A DNA stretch of 47,866 bases from Acidiphilium sp. 37-60-79 (GTDB lineage: Bacteria; Pseudomonadota; Alphaproteobacteria; Acetobacterales; Acetobacteraceae): contig NCBV01000008.1 of NCBI GenBank assembly GCA_002279355.1, forward strand, positions 53,235 through 101,100, given 5' to 3'. This document shows positions 44,533 to 47,866 of this stretch, one piece after another. The first letter of the stretch is position 1; each line of letters starts with the position of its first letter. The position numbers and the translations under genes were made by a program. The notes below the pieces were generated by a model, which saw nothing but the letters and a program-made list of their open reading frames with translations, had not been told where the DNA came from and made no database searches.

Positions 44533-45781
44533 CCTCACGCCCGGCCCCACCGTGGGCGCTTCACCAAGCCCCGCCGTGGGCGATCCACCCAGCCTCACCG
44601 ATATCGATGCCGCCACCAGCCGCATCGAAGGCTCGGTCCTGCGCACCCCCCTGGTGCATTCGGATACCCTGTCGCGCGCCACCGGCGCCGAAATTTTCCT
44701 GAAACTCGAAAATCTCCAACCCACCGGTGCCTTCAAAGAACGCGGCGCCGCCAACCGTATCGCGCTGCTCACCCCCGCCGAACGCGCCTGCGGCGTCATC
44801 GCCATGTCTGCGGGCAATCACGCCCAAGCGGTCGCTCGCCATGCCAGCCTCGCGGGCATCACCGCCACCATCGTCATGCCCCGCTTCACCCCCACCACCA
44901 AAATCATGCGCACCCGCGCCTGGGGCGCCGAAGTCGTGCTGCACGGCGAAACCCTCGCCGAAGCCTCGGACCACGCTTACGCCCTCGCCGCCCGCGAAGG
45001 CCTCGTCTTCATCCACCCCTATAACGACCCCGCAATCATCGCGGGCCAAGCCACCGTTGCCCTCGAAATCATCGCCGACCAGCCCGATCTCGATGCCCTG
45101 ATCGTCCCCACCGGCGGCGGCGGCTTCGTCGCCGGCTGCACCATCGCCGCCCATGCCCGCGCCCCGCATATGCAGGTGTTCGGCGTCGAAGTCGAAACCT
45201 ATGCCGGCTTTGCCCAAGCCCTCGCCGGCCAACCCATCGCGGTCGGCGGCGCCACCATCGCCGAAGGCATCGCCGTGCGCGATATCGGCAGCCTGCCGCT
45301 CGCCATCCTGCGCGCCCACCACGCCGAAATCCTCGTCGTCCCCGAAGCCATGGTCGAGCAAGCCATCGCCATGCTGGTCGAAGACGCCAAACTCGTCGCC
45401 GAAGGCGCAGGGGCGGCCGGCCTCGCCGCCATTCTCTGCTTCCCCGAGCGCTTCAAAGGCAAGCGCGTCGCCCTGCCCATTTGCGGCGGCAATATCGATT
45501 CGCGCATCCTCGCCAACACCCTGCTGCGCAACCTCCTGCGCGATGGCCGCCTGCTGCGCGTTCTGATGGAAATCCCCGATCGCCCCGGCGTACTCGCCGA
45601 CATCGCCACCCGCATCAGCGCCCAAGGCGGCAACATCCTCGAAGTCGTCCATCAACGCCTATTCGCCTCGCCCACCGTCCAAGCCGCGACCCTCGAAATC
45701 ATGGTCGAAGCGCGCGACGCCGCCCACGGCAACGCCATCGCTACGGCCCTGGAACAAGTCTACACGGTCAAGCGCATGTGA
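44525..45781 (+). CDS. ilvA: Threonine ammonia-lyase with ACT domain
   Basis: IlvA converts threonine to 2-oxobutanoate for isoleucine synthesis. The 418-residue protein binds PLP through Lys71 (GAFKERGA), with SAGNHAQAVA, the glycine loop PTGGGGFVAG and SEGAGAAG-like EGAGAAGLAA. A single ACT domain forms the C-terminus (LMEIPDRPGVLADIATRI, EVVHQRLF), the family variant often called short or catabolic type. The GTG start lies inside greA; about 25 residues before the catalytic domain are a low-complexity Pro-Gly-Ser repeat. Confidence 0.93.
   Translation: MASLTPGPTVGASPSPAVGDPPSLTDIDAATSRIEGSVLRTPLVHSDTLSRATGAEIFLKLENLQPTGAFKERGAANRIALLTPAERACGVIAMSAGNHAQAVARHASLAGITATIVMPRFTPTTKIMRTRAWGAEVVLHGETLAEASDHAYALAAREGLVFIHPYNDPAIIAGQATVALEIIADQPDLDALIVPTGGGGFVAGCTIAAHARAPHMQVFGVEVETYAGFAQALAGQPIAVGGATIAEGIAVRDIGSLPLAILRAHHAEILVVPEAMVEQAIAMLVEDAKLVAEGAGAAGLAAILCFPERFKGKRVALPICGGNIDSRILANTLLRNLLRDGRLLRVLMEIPDRPGVLADIATRISAQGGNILEVVHQRLFASPTVQAATLEIMVEARDAAHGNAIATALEQVYTVKRM
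44545..44592 (+). repeat. 24-bp imperfect tandem repeat at the ilvA N-terminus
   Basis: CCCCACCGTGGGCGCTTCAC (start of unit one, 44545-44568) is repeated with changes at 44569-44592. In protein it gives two similar P-x-VG-x-P/S-x-P segments. Confidence 0.75.
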
Positions 45782-47100
45782 GCACCGATCAACCCCCCTC
45801 CACCCAGCCATCGATCATAACGCAGCGGATCACAACGCAGTGGATCACAACGCAGTGGATCACTGGCAAAACCCTCACCCTCATCACCCTGCTCGGCTTT
45901 TCCTCCGGCCTGCCCCTCGCCCTCTCCGGCTTTACCCTCCGCCTCTGGCTCACCCGCGCCCATTTGCCCCTCGCTGAAATCGGCCTCACCGCCAATCTTG
46001 GCATCGCCTACTCACTCAAATTCCTCTGGGCCCCGGCACTCGACCATTTCCGCGCCCCACCGCCCTTTCGCGCCCTTGGCCGCCGCCGCAGCTGGCTGCT
46101 GATCACCCAACTCAGCCTCGCCGGCGCCATTCTCGGCCTCGCTTTCACCCACCCCGCCCATCACCTCGCCGCCACCCTCACCCTCGGCGCCCTCGTCGCG
46201 TTTTGCTCCGCCAGCCAGGACATCATGATCGATACCTGGCGCATCGAATTTTTCCCGCTCCCCGCCATGGGCACCGCCATCGCTGGCTATGTCTGGGGCT
46301 ATCGCGCCGCCATGCTGATCTCCGGTGCGGGCGTCATCGCCCTCTCCGCCACCATCGGTTGGCACGCCGCCTTGCTCCTGATGGTCCCGCTCCAACTCAT
46401 CGGCGCCATCGCCACCCTGCTCGCAAGCGAACCACCCCCGCCCGCCACCAACACCCCCCGCTCCATCGCCGCCCAATTCCGCGCCGCCGTAATCGACCCG
46501 CTCGCGCAATTTCTCACCCGCCCCGGCGCACCGCTGATCCTCGCCTTCATCATTCTGTTTTATCTCGGCGACGCCCTCGCGGGCGTCATGCTCGCCCCCT
46601 ATTACACCCATCTCGGCTTCAACCGCGCCGCCATCGCCATCGCCACCGGCATCCCCGCCCTCGCCGCCATCCTCGCCGGCACCGCCATCGGCGGCATCGC
46701 AATCGCCCGCCTCGGCACCGGCCGCGCCCTGCTCGCCGCCGGCTGCTTTCAAACCGCCGCCCTCGCACTGTATCCGATCCTCGGCCTCTACCCGCACTTC
46801 CCCCATATTTTGCTGATCACCAGCGTCACCGAATCCTTCGCCGAAGGCATCGCCAGCGCCGCCTTCCTCAGCTACCTCTCCAGCCTGTGCGACCGGCACT
46901 ACACCGCCACCCAATACGCCCTACTCTCCTCCGCCGCCGCCCTATCGCTGCGCACACTCGGCGGCGCCTCCGGCGTCATCGCCCAACGCCTCGGCTGGAT
47001 CCAATTCTACGAATTTTCTGTTCTCTCCGCCCTCCCCGCCATGGCCCTCATGATTCTTCTCCTCCGCTATTATCCGCCGCCCGGTCGGGTCCACGCTTAA
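45778..47100 (+). CDS. AmpG-like MFS transporter
   Basis: The 440-residue protein has about 12 membrane helices. It shows AmpG-type segments: LLGFSSGLPLALSGFTLRLWL, YSLKFLWAPALDHF, ASQDIMIDTWRIEFFP and YLSSLCDRHYTATQYALLSS. AmpG imports muropeptides for cell-wall recycling. The GTG at 45778 overlaps the ilvA stop by four bases. A 15-bp triple repeat encodes the soluble N-terminal ITTQW repeats. The last four bases overlap the end of the GNAT gene on the other strand. Confidence 0.87.
   Translation: MSTDQPPSTQPSIITQRITTQWITTQWITGKTLTLITLLGFSSGLPLALSGFTLRLWLTRAHLPLAEIGLTANLGIAYSLKFLWAPALDHFRAPPPFRALGRRRSWLLITQLSLAGAILGLAFTHPAHHLAATLTLGALVAFCSASQDIMIDTWRIEFFPLPAMGTAIAGYVWGYRAAMLISGAGVIALSATIGWHAALLLMVPLQLIGAIATLLASEPPPPATNTPRSIAAQFRAAVIDPLAQFLTRPGAPLILAFIILFYLGDALAGVMLAPYYTHLGFNRAAIAIATGIPALAAILAGTAIGGIAIARLGTGRALLAAGCFQTAALALYPILGLYPHFPHILLITSVTESFAEGIASAAFLSYLSSLCDRHYTATQYALLSSAAALSLRTLGGASGVIAQRLGWIQFYEFSVLSALPAMALMILLLRYYPPPGRVHA
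45819..45863 (+). repeat. Three tandem 15-bp copies in the AmpG-like N-terminus
   Basis: AACGCAGCGGATCAC is followed by two copies of AACGCAGTGGATCAC. In protein it gives ITQRIT-TQWIT-TQWIT before the first helix. Confidence 0.9.
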
Positions 47101-47543
47101 CCCAAACCGGCACGCTGCATCACCATCCATTTCCCGTCCGGTTCCGCCAAGCGAAACCCAAATCGCCGATACAACCCGTGCGCATCCGCCGTCGTCAATG
47201 TCCAATCCGCTACCGTAACAAGATCAGGATGCGCCAAAATGCTTTCAATCAGCGCCTTGCCAAGCCCCAATCCGCGCAACGCCGGGCGAATAAACACATC
47301 GCCCACATGCGCCCGCAACGCATAATCGGTTAGCACCCGGCCAAACCCGACCGGCGTGCCATCGAGCGCATAAACGCCAAAACACAGGCAATGCGCCCAA
47401 CTCCGCTCGGTCAGCACGCGAGGGCGATCAACCGCCCAATAAACACCCGCGAGCGACTCATGGATAAACACCATATCCAACAGCGCCCGGTCATCGCTCA
47501 CCCAATACCCATCAGCACGTCTGACTTCATACATCAAAACCAT
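47097..47543 (-). CDS. GNAT-family N-acetyltransferase
   Basis: The 148-residue protein has the GNAT pattern: FGVYALDGTPVGFGRVLTDYA, then VGDVFIRPALRGLGLGKALIESIL, which contains the RxxGxG/A acetyl-CoA motif. It ends in GLYRRFGFRLAEPDGKWMV. Substrate unknown. It converges with the AmpG-like gene. An ATG three codons in is an alternative start. Confidence 0.88.
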   Translation of the reverse strand: MVLMYEVRRADGYWVSDDRALLDMVFIHESLAGVYWAVDRPRVLTERSWAHCLCFGVYALDGTPVGFGRVLTDYALRAHVGDVFIRPALRGLGLGKALIESILAHPDLVTVADWTLTTADAHGLYRRFGFRLAEPDGKWMVMQRAGLG

Positions 47544-47641
47544 CCCATTTTCGCGCCCAACACAGCGCCCAAGTGCTTGTCACAGCCGAGATAAACAATT
47601 CCCCTTGCGCACCCAAGCCCGCTTATGCAATGTTAGTATTT

Positions 47642-47866
47642 ATGCACATGGCGTCACCCCAAATCATTCGCTTCGCGCGCATCATGCGCCAGCTTCTCCG
47701 CGCCATCACTTCGGATGGCTATGATGTCCGCCTGTTCGGTCGCCTGCTCGCCATGGTCTGGAACCGCGTCAATCGCATCGGCTGCCGCTTCACCGCCCGC
47801 GCCACCATGCCGGCCCGCCGCCCGCAATCCGCTCCGCCAAACCCCGCCCCCAAAATGCCACCACCG
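47642..47866 (+). CDS. Unknown protein, N-terminal part (gene leaves on the right)
   Basis: An open frame from ATG 47642 (a second ATG at 47648) runs off the end with no stop in 75 codons. The visible part reads MASPQIIRFARIMRQLLRAI, then DGYDVRLFGRLLAMVWNRVNR, followed by an Ala/Pro-rich, basic stretch. No family recognised; codon use resembles the neighbours. Confidence 0.5.
   Translation, partial: MHMASPQIIRFARIMRQLLRAITSDGYDVRLFGRLLAMVWNRVNRIGCRFTARATMPARRPQSAPPNPAPKMPPP

Noticed and set aside
44561-45655. Minus-strand frame of 364 codons opposite ilvA
   Set aside because: Very Gly/Asp/Ala-rich mirror of the ilvA codon bias; no start signal and no motif.
46203-47333. Plus-strand frame of 376 codons inside the AmpG-like gene
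   Set aside because: Arg/His/Pro-rich out-of-frame reading that runs across the AmpG-like stop into the antisense GNAT gene.
1-47866. CRISPR array, prophage, insertion sequence, tRNA or rRNA gene
   Set aside because: No regularly spaced repeats, transposase or integrase proteins, cloverleaf sequences or rRNA signatures were seen.

Overview
The window is chromosomal, GC-rich (roughly 60 percent) DNA from an alphaproteobacterium, most likely an acidophilic or acid-tolerant member of the Acetobacteraceae. This rests on a CcrM-type GANTC methyltransferase, the YqeY-DnaG-RpoD block, an HpnL-like membrane protein and general protein character. No rRNA or tRNA gene, phage, insertion sequence or CRISPR array was recognised. 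Coding density is very high: no gene-free gap reaches 300 bases. The largest are 3529-3763, 21419-21648 and 9583-9789. Many genes overlap by 1-4 bases (ATGA, GTGA or TGATG junctions), so much of the window is read as operons.

Layout, left to right. (1) 1-5583, plus strand: the 3' end of RNase R, an S41 processing protease, ribosomal protein L33, a zinc-ribbon metallopeptidase, an HpnL-like membrane protein, thioredoxin and an acyl-CoA thioesterase. (2) 5627-8341: purD and xseA, divergent. (3) 8327-11597: an ECF sigma/anti-sigma pair facing an operon of three exported proteins: a DUF3034 outer-membrane barrel, a group I truncated haemoglobin with a signal peptide, and a Tat-exported high-potential iron-sulfur protein (HiPIP). 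Both directions carry the same promoter-like motif, GCATCC-N16-CGTA. (4) 11641-19465, minus strand: a complete K+-importing Kdp system (a 27-residue leader peptide, kdpF, A, B, C, D, E). (5) 19660-23181, minus strand: two tandem sodium/solute symporters with one DUF3311 partner. (6) 23330-25932, minus strand: ccrM-yicC-gmk. (7) 26008-28935, minus strand: an envelope-stress-like operon of a PspA/IM30 protein, two double-domain YbjQ-family proteins and an unrecognised 129-residue protein; a small lipoprotein follows at 29125-29526. (8) 29698-33055, plus strand: a TPR membrane protein, BamB and Der. (9) 33122-39180, minus strand: a small membrane protein, an RluA-type pseudouridine synthase, a GNAT protein, rpoD, dnaG and yqeY. 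(10) 39296-47100, plus strand: carA-carB-greA-ilvA and an AmpG-like transporter. A GNAT gene and a truncated unknown gene close the window.

Three places deserve attention. First, carA starts with an extra segment of about 58 residues that reads as a helix-turn-helix DNA-binding domain, and the DNA directly upstream carries two near-identical 16-bp imperfect palindromes 39 bp apart. This suggests a biosynthetic enzyme subunit that may bind its own promoter. Second, the ECF-controlled DUF3034/haemoglobin/HiPIP cluster looks like an uncharacterised envelope haem/iron-sulfur redox system with its own sigma factor. Third, the PspA/YbjQ operon pairs an ESCRT-III-like membrane-repair protein with four YbjQ-type domains. 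Family assignments come from reading the translations; no database search was possible.
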